Source of the DNA: Thiolinea disciformis DSM 14473
GTDB taxonomy: Bacteria > Pseudomonadota > Gammaproteobacteria > Thiotrichales > Thiotrichaceae
Direction of reading: 5' to 3'
Assembly: GCF_000371925.1 (NCBI RefSeq)
Contig: NZ_AQVE01000008.1
Coordinates: 62,001-126,000 of the forward strand
Length of the DNA stretch: 64,000 nt
Shown: one piece after another, positions 20,763 to 28,731 of the stretch
Numbering within the stretch: the stretch's first letter is position 1
How the letters are laid out: the number at the start of each line of letters is the position of its first letter
Notes under the pieces: generated by a model
What the model saw: the letters and a program-made list of their open reading frames with translations, nothing else
Databases searched by the model: none
What the model was told of the DNA's origin: nothing
Translations under genes and position numbers: made by a program

Positions 20763-20885
20763 TGCAGGGTATTTGCAAATAACGCAGGATACTGATTCGG
20801 AAATGAATTATTTGCATCAATATGCATTAAAGTGCTTGCGTTGCTGATTAAAATCATGCACCATAATGCATAAATTGAATTTGCA
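20763..20885. promoter_or_regulatory. Cluster of seven TGCA sites upstream of the boxA-like gene
   Basis: TGCA occurs at 20763, 20774, 20813, 20823, 20857, 20867 and 20882. Six of these form three pairs spaced 10 or 11 bp, one turn of the helix. The first pair includes the perfect palindrome TATTTGCAAATA (20770-20781). A -10-like CATAAT lies at 20862-20867, but no clear -35 was found. The benzoate regulators BzdR and BoxR recognise operators built on TGCA, so this may be the operator of a related repressor encoded elsewhere. Confidence 0.5.
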
Positions 20886-20917
20886 TAAGCATGACTAACT
20901 ATGCTGGAGGAGCGATA

Positions 20918-22198
20918 GTGGAGATAGCTACGTCAACCCTGATCAATCAACATTTGATTGATCCCGAAATTTGCATTCGCTGCAATACTTGCGAAGCTAC
21001 TTGCCCTGTTAATGCGATTACCCACGATTCAACCAATTATGTGGTGGATGCGGCAGTTTGCAATTTCTGTATGGCTTGTATCCCACCTTGCCCAACCGGC
21101 TCGATTGATAATTGGCGCAAAATGCCTAGCACACGGCCTTATACCCTAGAAGAACAGTTTAGTTGGGACAGTTTGCCCAGTGAATTAAGTGACGAGCAGC
21201 TAGCAGATTTAGGTATTAGCGCTGATAGTCTGCCAACGGCTGAAGCTAGTCAAAGCTCAACTCCGTCGCTTGTTGATTTGGACGCTCCGTTCAATAGTGC
21301 GCAATATAATGCTAGTTTGCCGCCTTGGTCAGCCGCTCATGCTTATACCAATCTATACGGTGTGAAATCCCAAGAGCCTTTTGTGAATGCGACTGTGGTG
21401 GGTAATGTACGCGTGACGGAAGTAGGGCGCGATTATGATACCCATCATATTGTATTGGATTTTGGTGCGATGCCTTTTCCGGTGTTGGAGGGGCAGTCGA
21501 TTGGCATTATTCCACCGGGCGTAGATGCAAAAGGTAAGCCTCATCATGCTCGACAATATTCCATTGCAAGCCCACGGAATGGCGAGCGCCCGGGCTATAA
21601 CAATGTGTCATTAACCATTAAGCGGGTGTTGGAAGATTATCAGGGTAATCCAGTCCGTGGCGTGGCTTCGAATTATATGTGTGACTTACAAGTGGGTGAT
21701 AAAGTTAAGGTCATTGGTCCTTTTGGTAGTAGTTTCTTAATGCCCAATCATCCGCGCTCCAATATTGTGATGATTTGCACGGGAACGGGCAGTGCGCCCA
21801 TGCGGGCGATGACAGAGTGGCGGCGGCGCTTGCGCAAAAGTGGCAAATTTGAAGGGGGTAAACTGATGCTATTCTTTGGGGCGCGTACCAAAGAGGAATT
21901 ACCGTATTTTGGCCCACTTCAAAGCTTGCCCAAAGATTTTATTGATATTAACTTTGCCTTTTCGCGAATACCCGATCAGCCTAAACGTTATGTACAAGAC
22001 TTAATGCGTGAACGTGCTACGGATCTTGCCGAGCTATTAAAAAATCCGAATACTTATTTTTATGTCTGTGGTTTGAAGAGCATGGAAGAAGGGGTAGTAT
22101 TGGCCTTGCGAGATATTGCACAGCAAGCAGGTTTAGCTTGGGAAAGCTTAGGACTGAGCTTAAAGCAAGAAGGCCGTTTACATTTGGAGACTTATTAA
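20918..22198 (+). CDS. boxA: BoxA-like benzoyl-CoA epoxidase reductase component
   Basis: A 426-residue flavoprotein that would pass electrons from NADPH to a diiron epoxidase. The N-terminus holds two [4Fe-4S] ferredoxin motifs, [12 protein letters not shown] and [12 protein letters not shown]. It is followed by a ferredoxin-NADP reductase module with the FAD motif RQYSIASP, the pyridine nucleotide loop [12 protein letters not shown] and the C-terminal GRLHLETY. The sequence [12 protein letters not shown] and the [11 protein letters not shown] linker are as in BoxA. The GTG at 20918 follows GGAGGAGCGATA; an upstream in-frame ATG at 20891 lacks a ribosome binding site. boxB is not in the window. 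The following gene overlaps by one base in a paa-type operon. Confidence 0.85.
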   Translation: MEIATSTLINQHLIDPEICIRCNTCEATCPVNAITHDSTNYVVDAAVCNFCMACIPPCPTGSIDNWRKMPSTRPYTLEEQFSWDSLPSELSDEQLADLGISADSLPTAEASQSSTPSLVDLDAPFNSAQYNASLPPWSAAHAYTNLYGVKSQEPFVNATVVGNVRVTEVGRDYDTHHIVLDFGAMPFPVLEGQSIGIIPPGVDAKGKPHHARQYSIASPRNGERPGYNNVSLTIKRVLEDYQGNPVRGVASNYMCDLQVGDKVKVIGPFGSSFLMPNHPRSNIVMICTGTGSAPMRAMTEWRRRLRKSGKFEGGKLMLFFGARTKEELPYFGPLQSLPKDFIDINFAFSRIPDQPKRYVQDLMRERATDLAELLKNPNTYFYVCGLKSMEEGVVLALRDIAQQAGLAWESLGLSLKQEGRLHLETY

Positions 22199-22995
22199 TG
22201 ACTCAATGGCAAACGATTGTCGTAACCCAACGCGCACCAGGTGTCATGCAAGTTACCATGTCACGTCCAGCGGTATTTAATGCCTTTGACGAAATCATGG
22301 TCGGTGAATTAGACCAAGCGTTCGCTGCATTAGCGGCTGATGCTAGTGTGCGTGTTATTGTGTTAGCGGGCGAGGGTAAACATTTTAGTGCAGGCGCTGA
22401 TTTGCAATGGATGCAACGCGCCAGTAGTGCTAGTCAAGAATGGAATCTGCAAGATGCACGCCGTTTTGCTGCCATGTATGCACGCATTGAAACCTGTCCT
22501 AAGCCTACAGTAGCGCGTGTGCAAGGCGCGGTGATGGGTGGTGGGGTTGGCTTAACTTGCGCCTGTGATATGGCGATTGCATCAGAGAATGCGGCTTTTT
22601 CAGTGAGTGAAGCGAAGTTTGGCATTCTCCCAGCTGTCATTGGCCCTTATCTTATTAATGCGCTGGGTAAACGCCAAGCCAAGCGTTTAGCCTTGAGCAC
22701 CACGCGTATTAAAGCCGATGAAGCCTTGAGAATTGGCTTAGTACAACAAGTGGTTGGCTTAGATCAACTGGATGCTGCGGTGGATGAGGCCGTAAGCGAA
22801 TTATTAGTCGGTGGGCCACAGGCGCAACATGAAATTAAACAGCTTTACGCACAATTAGAGCCCGGCTCGTTTAGTGCTGATACTATCGAATTAACCGCGC
22901 AAACCATTAGCCGAGTACGCGGTACGGAGGAAGCCCGCGAAGGCTTTGCCGCTTTTCTTGATAAACGTCCTGCCCATTGGATACCGAGCCTATGA
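22198..22995 (+). CDS. Enoyl-CoA hydratase/isomerase family protein (PaaF- or LiuC-like)
   Basis: A 265-residue crotonase-fold enzyme. Oxyanion-hole motifs are FSAGADLQWM and QGAVMGGGVGL, and the glutamate region is SEAKFGILPAV. It overlaps the boxA stop by one base (TAATG), and the ATG at 22198 is preferred over a start at 22138 inside boxA. It shares long similar stretches with liuC at 4841, suggesting duplication of one ancestor. In this operon (before paaH and paaJ) the likely role is hydration of 2,3-dehydroadipyl-CoA, the PaaF step. That is an inference from context; sequence alone would also allow a methylglutaconyl-CoA hydratase. Confidence 0.85.
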   Translation: MTQWQTIVVTQRAPGVMQVTMSRPAVFNAFDEIMVGELDQAFAALAADASVRVIVLAGEGKHFSAGADLQWMQRASSASQEWNLQDARRFAAMYARIETCPKPTVARVQGAVMGGGVGLTCACDMAIASENAAFSVSEAKFGILPAVIGPYLINALGKRQAKRLALSTTRIKADEALRIGLVQQVVGLDQLDAAVDEAVSELLVGGPQAQHEIKQLYAQLEPGSFSADTIELTAQTISRVRGTEEAREGFAAFLDKRPAHWIPSL

Positions 22996-24503
22996 CAACA
23001 CCTTCTTTAACCGCTGTTCCTGTTTTAATTATTGGTACGGGCATTATGGGAGCTGGCATTGCACAGGTTTCGGTGCAAGCAGGCCATACTGTATTGCTGT
23101 ATGACGCACGCGAGGGCGCTGCCACTGAGGCGAAGGCCAAACTGGGGCAAACCTTCACGATGCTAGTGGATAAAGGCAAATTAAGTGCCGATAAAGCCAG
23201 TGCGATGCTAGATAAAGTACAAGCCATTCATGATTTATCCGAAGCAAAGACTGCGGGTTTAGCGATAGAAGCGATTGTTGAAAATCTTGCGGTAAAGCGG
23301 AGTTTATTCCAACAATTGGAAGGCATTGTTTCTCCTGAATGTGTGTTGGCAACCAATACTTCATCGATTTCCGTCACGGCGATAGCGAATGGTTTAAAGC
23401 ATCCCGAGCGTTTGGTAGGGATGCACTTTTTTAATCCGGTGCCACTCATGAAATTAGTCGAGGTGGTCTCGGGGTTGCAAACCCAAAAAGCCATAGCCGA
23501 GGCTATTTTTGAACTCTCCCAGTCATGGGGCAAAACTCCTGTTTATGCACGCTCTACCCCCGGGTTTATTGTTAATCGCATTGCACGCCCGTTTTATGCC
23601 GAAACTTTGGCTTTACTCCATGAACACGCCTTAAGACCTGTGGTAGCAGATGCCTGTTTGCGGGCAGTTGGCTTTCGCATGGGGCCGTGTGAATTGATGG
23701 ATTTAATTGGGCACGATACTAATTTTTCGGTAACGCGCTCTGTGTATGAAGCGAATTTTTATGATAAGCGCTATGTCCCCTCGTTAGTCCAAGCTGAATT
23801 AGTGGATGGTGGCTTATTGGGGCGTAAGACTGGACAGGGTTTTTATGACTATCGCGAAACTGCGCTAAAACCCAGTATTGCAGAGTATGTAGCGGCTCCC
23901 ATGCCAACAGCGCAAGATGTAACGGTTATGGGGCAGGGGCGTGTTGCGGATTTATTAGCAAGACGTTTAAAAGATTTGCAGATCAATTTTACCCAATTAG
24001 AAGATGCTGATTGGATCGGGATCGATTTGGATGGCGCACAGTTACGTTTAACAGATGGTCGAACCGCGACACAACTCGGTAAACAAGTGGCGGTATTTGA
24101 TCTGCCCTTAAGTGATGCGCCAGCGAGTGCATTGGCATGGGCGATTTCAGGCCGTGCCAACCGCGAATGGCAAGATAAAGCGCAGCAATGTTTACAAGCA
24201 TTGGGTTTTAATGCACAGCAAGTGGCGGATACCCCCGGCCTCCTTGTGGCACGTACCATTGCGATGTTGATTAATGAAGCAGCGGATGCTGTCCAACAAC
24301 AGGTGTGTACCCCAGAAGGTGCGGATGCCGCAATGAAGTTGGGTGTGAATTATCCGGCGGGGCCTTTTGAGTGGTTGGCACAGTGGGATAGCCAGAGTGT
24401 GGTGCGTTTACTGAATGCTCTTGATCAGCATTATCGCGGTGAACGTTATCGGGTCAGTCCTTGGCTGGTTCAGCAGCAATATCTGCATGGTCTTATGGAG
24501 TAG
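22992..24503 (+). CDS. paaH: 3-hydroxyacyl-CoA dehydrogenase (3-hydroxyadipyl-CoA dehydrogenase)
   Basis: A 503-residue NAD-dependent dehydrogenase oxidising 3-hydroxyadipyl-CoA to 3-oxoadipyl-CoA. The Rossmann motif is IIGTGIMGAGIAQV; the catalytic region is MHFFNPVPLMKLVEVV, and GFIVNRIARPFYAE marks the first C-terminal domain. A second, PaaH-specific C-terminal domain contains LLVARTIAMLINEAADAV and GVNYPAGPFEW. The ATG overlaps the previous stop (ATGA). The length matches PaaH (about 500) rather than short 3-hydroxybutyryl-CoA dehydrogenases of about 280 residues. Confidence 0.92.
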   Translation: MTTPSLTAVPVLIIGTGIMGAGIAQVSVQAGHTVLLYDAREGAATEAKAKLGQTFTMLVDKGKLSADKASAMLDKVQAIHDLSEAKTAGLAIEAIVENLAVKRSLFQQLEGIVSPECVLATNTSSISVTAIANGLKHPERLVGMHFFNPVPLMKLVEVVSGLQTQKAIAEAIFELSQSWGKTPVYARSTPGFIVNRIARPFYAETLALLHEHALRPVVADACLRAVGFRMGPCELMDLIGHDTNFSVTRSVYEANFYDKRYVPSLVQAELVDGGLLGRKTGQGFYDYRETALKPSIAEYVAAPMPTAQDVTVMGQGRVADLLARRLKDLQINFTQLEDADWIGIDLDGAQLRLTDGRTATQLGKQVAVFDLPLSDAPASALAWAISGRANREWQDKAQQCLQALGFNAQQVADTPGLLVARTIAMLINEAADAVQQQVCTPEGADAAMKLGVNYPAGPFEWLAQWDSQSVVRLLNALDQHYRGERYRVSPWLVQQQYLHGLME

Positions 24504-24509
24504 GAACGC

Positions 24510-24959
24510 GTGCGCTTTAGTGAATTTAGTGCTGGGCAAGTGCTCAAAGCAGGGCCTTATGGGCTGAGTGAGCAGGAATTAGTTCAGTTTGCCACTGCCT
24601 ATGATCCACAATGGTTTCATACCGAAAAACAAAATGCTGAGCTAGGGCCTTTTGCAGGCTTGATTGCCAGTGGTTGGCACACCTGTGCTATTGCGATGCG
24701 CATGGTGGTTGGCGTGGCTTTGGCGGGTTCAGAATCGTTTGCCTCACCGGGGCTAAGTTATGTGAAATGGCCTAATCCAGTGCGGGTAAATGATCAATTA
24801 TTTTTGACGATTCAAGTTTTGGAAGCACGTCGCTCCAGTAAGCGTCCTGATTTGGGCGTATTACGCTGGCGTTGGCAATTGTTTAATCAAGAGCAACTGG
24901 AGGTTTTGGACTTGGAGGCAACCAGTTTGTTCGACTTATCTCAGAAGGCAAACCCATGA
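24510..24959 (+). CDS. MaoC-like (R)-hydratase-fold protein
   Basis: A 149-residue hot-dog-fold protein of the MaoC dehydratase family. The characteristic segment is FATAYDPQWFHTEKQNAEL with the Asp and His of the hydratase active site, followed by GLIASGWHTCAIAMRM. Start is GTG at 24510 behind GGAGTAGGAA. It lies six bases after paaH and overlaps paaJ by four bases. A stand-alone MaoC protein here may assist ring-opened or dehydroadipyl-CoA hydration, as the MaoC domain of PaaZ does for the oxepin intermediate; this is an inference. Confidence 0.85.
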   Translation: MRFSEFSAGQVLKAGPYGLSEQELVQFATAYDPQWFHTEKQNAELGPFAGLIASGWHTCAIAMRMVVGVALAGSESFASPGLSYVKWPNPVRVNDQLFLTIQVLEARRSSKRPDLGVLRWRWQLFNQEQLEVLDLEATSLFDLSQKANP

Positions 24960-26158
24960 CTCAGGCTTATATTTGTGATGCGATTCGTACCCCGTTTGGG
25001 CGTTATGGTGGTGCTTTATCCTCGGTACGTGCTGATGATTTAGGCGCTGTTCCATTGAAAGCACTGATGCAGCGTAACCCTTCTGTGGATTGGACTCAGG
25101 TAGCGGATGTGTTATATGGCTGTGCCAACCAAGCAGGCGAGGATAATCGCAATGTGGCGCGCATGTCAGCCTTATTAGCGGGTTTGCCGATTGATGTTCC
25201 AGGTTCCACCATTAACCGTTTATGTGGTTCAGGGATGGATGCGATAGGCTCTGCGGCACGGGCGATTAAAGCAGGCGAAGCTGGTTTAATGCTGGCGGGT
25301 GGCGTAGAAAGCATGAGTCGCGCTCCTTTTGTGATGCCTAAAGCGGATTCCGCTTTTAGTCGTAGTAATGCTGTGTACGATACAACCATTGGCTGGCGCT
25401 TTGTGAATGAGTTAATGCGCAAACAGTATGGCGTGGATTCGATGCCAGAGACGGCTGAAAACGTCGCAGTGGATTTTAATATTGAGCGCGAAGCGCAAGA
25501 TTTAATGGCATTGCGTTCGCAGCAGAAAGCGCTTAAAGCGCAGCAGACGGGGATATTTGATCAGGAAATTACGCCAGTCAGTATTGCGCAGCGCAAAGGC
25601 GATGCGGTGATCGTGAATAAGGATGAGCATCCACGCGAGACCTCGTTGGAAGCCTTAGCGAAGTTAAAAGGTGTGGTTAGTGCCACGGGTTCGGTGACGG
25701 CTGGTAATGCCTCTGGGGTCAATGACGGTGCTTGCGCGGTCTTATTGGCTAGTGAGCAGGCCGCCAAGCAACAGGGTTTAACCCCGCGTGCACGTGTGGT
25801 CGGCATGGCCACCGCTGGCGTTGCACCGCGTATTATGGGGATTGGGCCAGCACCTGCTTCGCGTAAAGTATTAGCATTGACAGGCTTAAGCCTCGATCAA
25901 ATGGATGTGATCGAGCTAAATGAAGCCTTTGCTGCTCAGGGTTTAGCGGTTTTGCGTGAGTTAGGTTTAAAAGACGATGATCCGCGTGTTAATCCAAATG
26001 GTGGCGCTATTGCCTTAGGGCATCCGTTGGGAGCGAGTGGGGCGCGCTTAGTGACCACGGCGATGTATCAGCTCCAACGTAGTCAGGGACGCTATGCTTT
26101 ATGCACGATGTGTATTGGTGTTGGACAGGGTATCGCGTTAATTATCGAGCGTGTCTAG
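24956..26158 (+). CDS. paaJ: 3-oxoadipyl-CoA / 3-oxo-5,6-dehydrosuberyl-CoA thiolase
   Basis: A 400-residue thiolase that releases acetyl-CoA and, in the last step, succinyl-CoA. The nucleophilic cysteine is in NRLCGSGMDAIG (about residue 90), the catalytic histidine in GHPLGASGARL and the second cysteine in CTMCIGVGQGIAL near the C-terminus. The beginning AYICDAIRTPFGRYGGALSSVR and the segment NVYDTTIGWRFVN-like (AVYDTTIGWRFVN) are as in PcaF/PaaJ. It is the last gene of the boxA-led operon and is convergent with the dioxygenase gene. Confidence 0.93.
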   Translation: MTQAYICDAIRTPFGRYGGALSSVRADDLGAVPLKALMQRNPSVDWTQVADVLYGCANQAGEDNRNVARMSALLAGLPIDVPGSTINRLCGSGMDAIGSAARAIKAGEAGLMLAGGVESMSRAPFVMPKADSAFSRSNAVYDTTIGWRFVNELMRKQYGVDSMPETAENVAVDFNIEREAQDLMALRSQQKALKAQQTGIFDQEITPVSIAQRKGDAVIVNKDEHPRETSLEALAKLKGVVSATGSVTAGNASGVNDGACAVLLASEQAAKQQGLTPRARVVGMATAGVAPRIMGIGPAPASRKVLALTGLSLDQMDVIELNEAFAAQGLAVLRELGLKDDDPRVNPNGGAIALGHPLGASGARLVTTAMYQLQRSQGRYALCTMCIGVGQGIALIIERV

Positions 26159-26189
26159 GATTCAGCACAAGGTGTAGCAGTTGAAACTG

Positions 26190-26876
26190 CTACACACTCA
26201 CACCGATAGTGATCTGCCCTTGATAAGCATTATTGTTGGCTTGCAAGTTAAGCAGCATGGCTTCGCCGCCGTCTTGGAAAAGAAAGTCGTTGCGATTGCC
26301 AGTTCCACGTCGTCCCCGCCCGTTATAAGGTGCTTGCTGATAAATAAGGTCACTGAAAGCATCGTCAAAATAAATCTGTGAAGTAAATTCACTATTGCGC
26401 GTGCGTACTTTGACATGGATATGCGGTGTGCGCCCCGGATACCAGCCCGGATAAATGGTGGTGAAATTAACTAAGCCTTGAGCATTGGTCACTTGATAGC
26501 CACGCAGAAAACGTTGTCCAGTGCTATCTGCATAAGAGTCACGCACGTCGGAGTAAATGCCGCGCGCATTACAATGCCAAATATCAACCTGCGCACCTGC
26601 TAGGGGTTGGCAGCGACCCGATTGCACCGCTTGTATCTGTAATGCCAATTGTAGTATCACGCCAGATTCGACTTTGCCAGAGCGTGGATCGCTACGAATA
26701 TCGGTACGGTTTAAATCCTCATCGACAAAATACGGCCCTTCTGTTTGTTCTGGAGAGAGTATACACGCAGGTGTATCTGTTCTGGCCCATGTTGTCGCAC
26801 TGAATAGACCTAAAGTACTGGCGCCTAAGGCCATTAAGGTACGACGGCGTGAGCTATCCATGGGAAGATTTGCCAT
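26190..26876 (-). CDS. Tat-exported intradiol ring-cleavage dioxygenase
   Basis: A 228-residue protein of the intradiol dioxygenase family (catechol/protocatechuate dioxygenase-like). A twin-arginine signal, SSRRRTLMALGASTLG, precedes the core, so it is likely folded in the cytoplasm and exported. The core includes CILSPEQTEGPYFVDEDLNR, DIWHCNARGIYSDV and the iron-ligand region TIYPGWYPGRTPHIHVKV with Tyr, His and His. Exported relatives of this type exist in many bacteria and their substrates are mostly unknown. It lies between paaJ and paaX, but a role in aromatic degradation in the periplasm is only suggested by that position. Confidence 0.87.
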   Translation of the reverse strand: MANLPMDSSRRRTLMALGASTLGLFSATTWARTDTPACILSPEQTEGPYFVDEDLNRTDIRSDPRSGKVESGVILQLALQIQAVQSGRCQPLAGAQVDIWHCNARGIYSDVRDSYADSTGQRFLRGYQVTNAQGLVNFTTIYPGWYPGRTPHIHVKVRTRNSEFTSQIYFDDAFSDLIYQQAPYNGRGRRGTGNRNDFLFQDGGEAMLLNLQANNNAYQGQITIGVSV

Positions 26877-26977
26877 TCTCTTAGCCTCAAAAACTCTAAG
26901 CGTCTAGTGTGGCGTAATCAGATTTAAAATGCCGTAAAACTTAATAAACCTAGGAGAATTGTCGCGTGAGAACAAAG

Positions 26978-27919
26978 TCAGTGATTAGCTAGAAAACGCT
27001 GATAATAAGAGGCATTAGGCTGTGCAAATTTACCCTTTTCGGTTTCGCTTAAAGCAAGAAAATACTGTTCAGCGGCGGGTGCGATAGTTTGATAGAGCTG
27101 TGCGGTCAGGCTTCGAGCTTTACTACTCCAGGATTCCGCTTGAGCGAGTTCATGGGGTAATTCGGGTTCACGCAATAAGATACGGCGGTACTTTAGAATT
27201 AAGAGGGTACGAATTAAAAAACAGAGTTGTGGGTCTAGGGGGGTAGTCTCGGCTAAAGCAGCTTGGAGTACAGGGGAAAATAGTTGATGAAACGCTTCAT
27301 ATTCTTCCTCAAAAGCTTGCACATTAAAGCAATTTTTAATGAGCTGATTGGCAGTCGGTAGATGTTCCAATTCATGGGCGTAAGCGCGTAACATGACGAG
27401 ATGTTGGCTAACTTGCATGTCTTCGGCCATCTGTTTAACCACGGCCAGATCAAGACTGGGATGCGCGAATACACCGTTCGTAATAAGTGTGAAGCCAAGC
27501 CATAATAACTCTTTGCGTACAGCCTCGCGTTGTTCATTATCCAATTCGCCCAATTGGGTTAAGACTAAGCGCCATTGACCGTCCCAAGTCGGCAATTGCG
27601 CAGCATAGATACGTTGAGCGGCGCTTGCAAACTGACGTTGGCCGCGTTCAGTCAGCGAATAATAGCTACGCCGCCCGATTTGGCGAGACCTCAGGATTTT
27701 TTTTTCAGCTAGACGAAACACCGAAGTACGCACCAAGCGTTGACTAATACCTAAAGGTTCTGTGAGCTTGATTAAACTGCCTAACCAAATCGTGCCGCCA
27801 TGGGGGCAGATCATGTCGCCATAAATCGTCAAAATTAAAGTATTAGCATGAATCGGTGAGGCACGTTTGAAGGCCTCAACGACTTCACTGGCGGTATGGT
27901 GAAACGTTGCTAGATTCAC
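26978..27919 (-). CDS. paaX: PaaX, phenylacetyl-CoA-responsive repressor
   Basis: A 313-residue PaaX-family regulator. The N-terminal winged helix includes [23 protein letters not shown] and [16 protein letters not shown]; the central and C-terminal PaaX domains follow ([19 protein letters not shown]). PaaX represses paa genes and is released by phenylacetyl-CoA in E. coli. Start is GTG at 27919, overlapping the paaY stop (GTGA), so the two are co-translated. It is transcribed away from paaZ. Confidence 0.93.
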   Translation of the reverse strand: MNLATFHHTASEVVEAFKRASPIHANTLILTIYGDMICPHGGTIWLGSLIKLTEPLGISQRLVRTSVFRLAEKKILRSRQIGRRSYYSLTERGQRQFASAAQRIYAAQLPTWDGQWRLVLTQLGELDNEQREAVRKELLWLGFTLITNGVFAHPSLDLAVVKQMAEDMQVSQHLVMLRAYAHELEHLPTANQLIKNCFNVQAFEEEYEAFHQLFSPVLQAALAETTPLDPQLCFLIRTLLILKYRRILLREPELPHELAQAESWSSKARSLTAQLYQTIAPAAEQYFLALSETEKGKFAQPNASYYQRFLANH

Positions 27920-28533
27920 GTTAATTTAGCATCTGTATTTTTTAACTGGTACAAAGGCACTAAATTTTCCAAGCTTAGGCGCGTCCGATTGGGCTCTATT
28001 TCACTCAATGGCGTGGTTTCTACCAAGCTTTGGTGGCAGCGTAGGGTTAGCTGTTGATAGGTGGAAGTGCCAGCTTCTTTCCAAGCAATTTCTTGCTCGC
28101 TCAGGGTGCGAATAATACGCGCTGGTGTTCCAGCCACCAATTGTTTTTCCGGAATAATCATATTGGCTTTTACAAAACTCATGGCTGCCACAATGGAGGA
28201 ATGTCCTACTTCGGCTCCGTCCATGATCACACTGTTCATTCCAATTAAGGCATTTTCTTTAATACGACAGCCATGTAGCACCGCACCGTGACCAATATGT
28301 CCATTGCGCTCGACGACCGTGTCGGTATTTGGAAAACCATGCATCACACAGGTATCTTGCAGATTAGCACCTTCCTCAAGAATTAAGCGCCCAAAATCAC
28401 CTCTGAGCACCGCACCAGGTCCGACATAACAACCCGCAGCCACGATCACATCGCCAATAATCGTTGCAGTCGGATGGATAAAACTCGTGGGATGGATGAC
28501 AGGACGGATGCCATCAATCGCGTAGTAAGGCAT
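27916..28533 (-). CDS. paaY: PaaY, hexapeptide-repeat thioesterase of phenylacetate catabolism
   Basis: A 205-residue left-handed beta-helix protein of the gamma-carbonic-anhydrase group. It shows [20 protein letters not shown], then hexapeptide repeats with metal-binding histidines in [10 protein letters not shown] and GHSSIV. PaaY proteins hydrolyse dead-end CoA thioesters that would sequester CoA in the pathway. It is the first gene of the paaYX unit and diverges from paaZ, with about 200 bp between start codons; its ribosome binding site is GAGGAGTTCACT. Confidence 0.92.
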   Translation of the reverse strand: MPYYAIDGIRPVIHPTSFIHPTATIIGDVIVAAGCYVGPGAVLRGDFGRLILEEGANLQDTCVMHGFPNTDTVVERNGHIGHGAVLHGCRIKENALIGMNSVIMDGAEVGHSSIVAAMSFVKANMIIPEKQLVAGTPARIIRTLSEQEIAWKEAGTSTYQQLTLRCHQSLVETTPLSEIEPNRTRLSLENLVPLYQLKNTDAKLT

Positions 28534-28670
28534 AGTGAACTCCTCCTCAAATATCGTGTGAACTTATGATACAAAATTCACGAAAAAAATGGTAATCCTG
28601 CATTAATGACGCTTAATTATTCCTTCTATAGCAGGGGTTTATTGGGGTATGTGATACTTAAAAATAGTTT

Positions 28671-28699
28671 TTGACTAAGTTGATGTGTCATATTAAGAT
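28671..28699 (+). promoter_or_regulatory. Sigma-70-type promoter of the paaZ operon
   Basis: TTGACT (28671-28676) and TAAGAT (28694-28699) are separated by exactly 17 bp, 33 bp before paaZ. The region between paaY and paaZ also contains GTGATAC-like and TGTCATA elements that could be bound by PaaX, but no firm operator was recognised. Confidence 0.6.
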
Positions 28700-28731
28700 G
28701 ATTTTTATCAAAATACGGAGGAGATCGGCGG

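Noticed and set aside
11007-26925. Shared string GTGGCGTAAT(T/C)AGAT upstream of aacS and upstream of the intradiol dioxygenase
   Set aside because: Only two copies, one with a mismatch, no symmetry, and unrelated gene functions; it may be chance.
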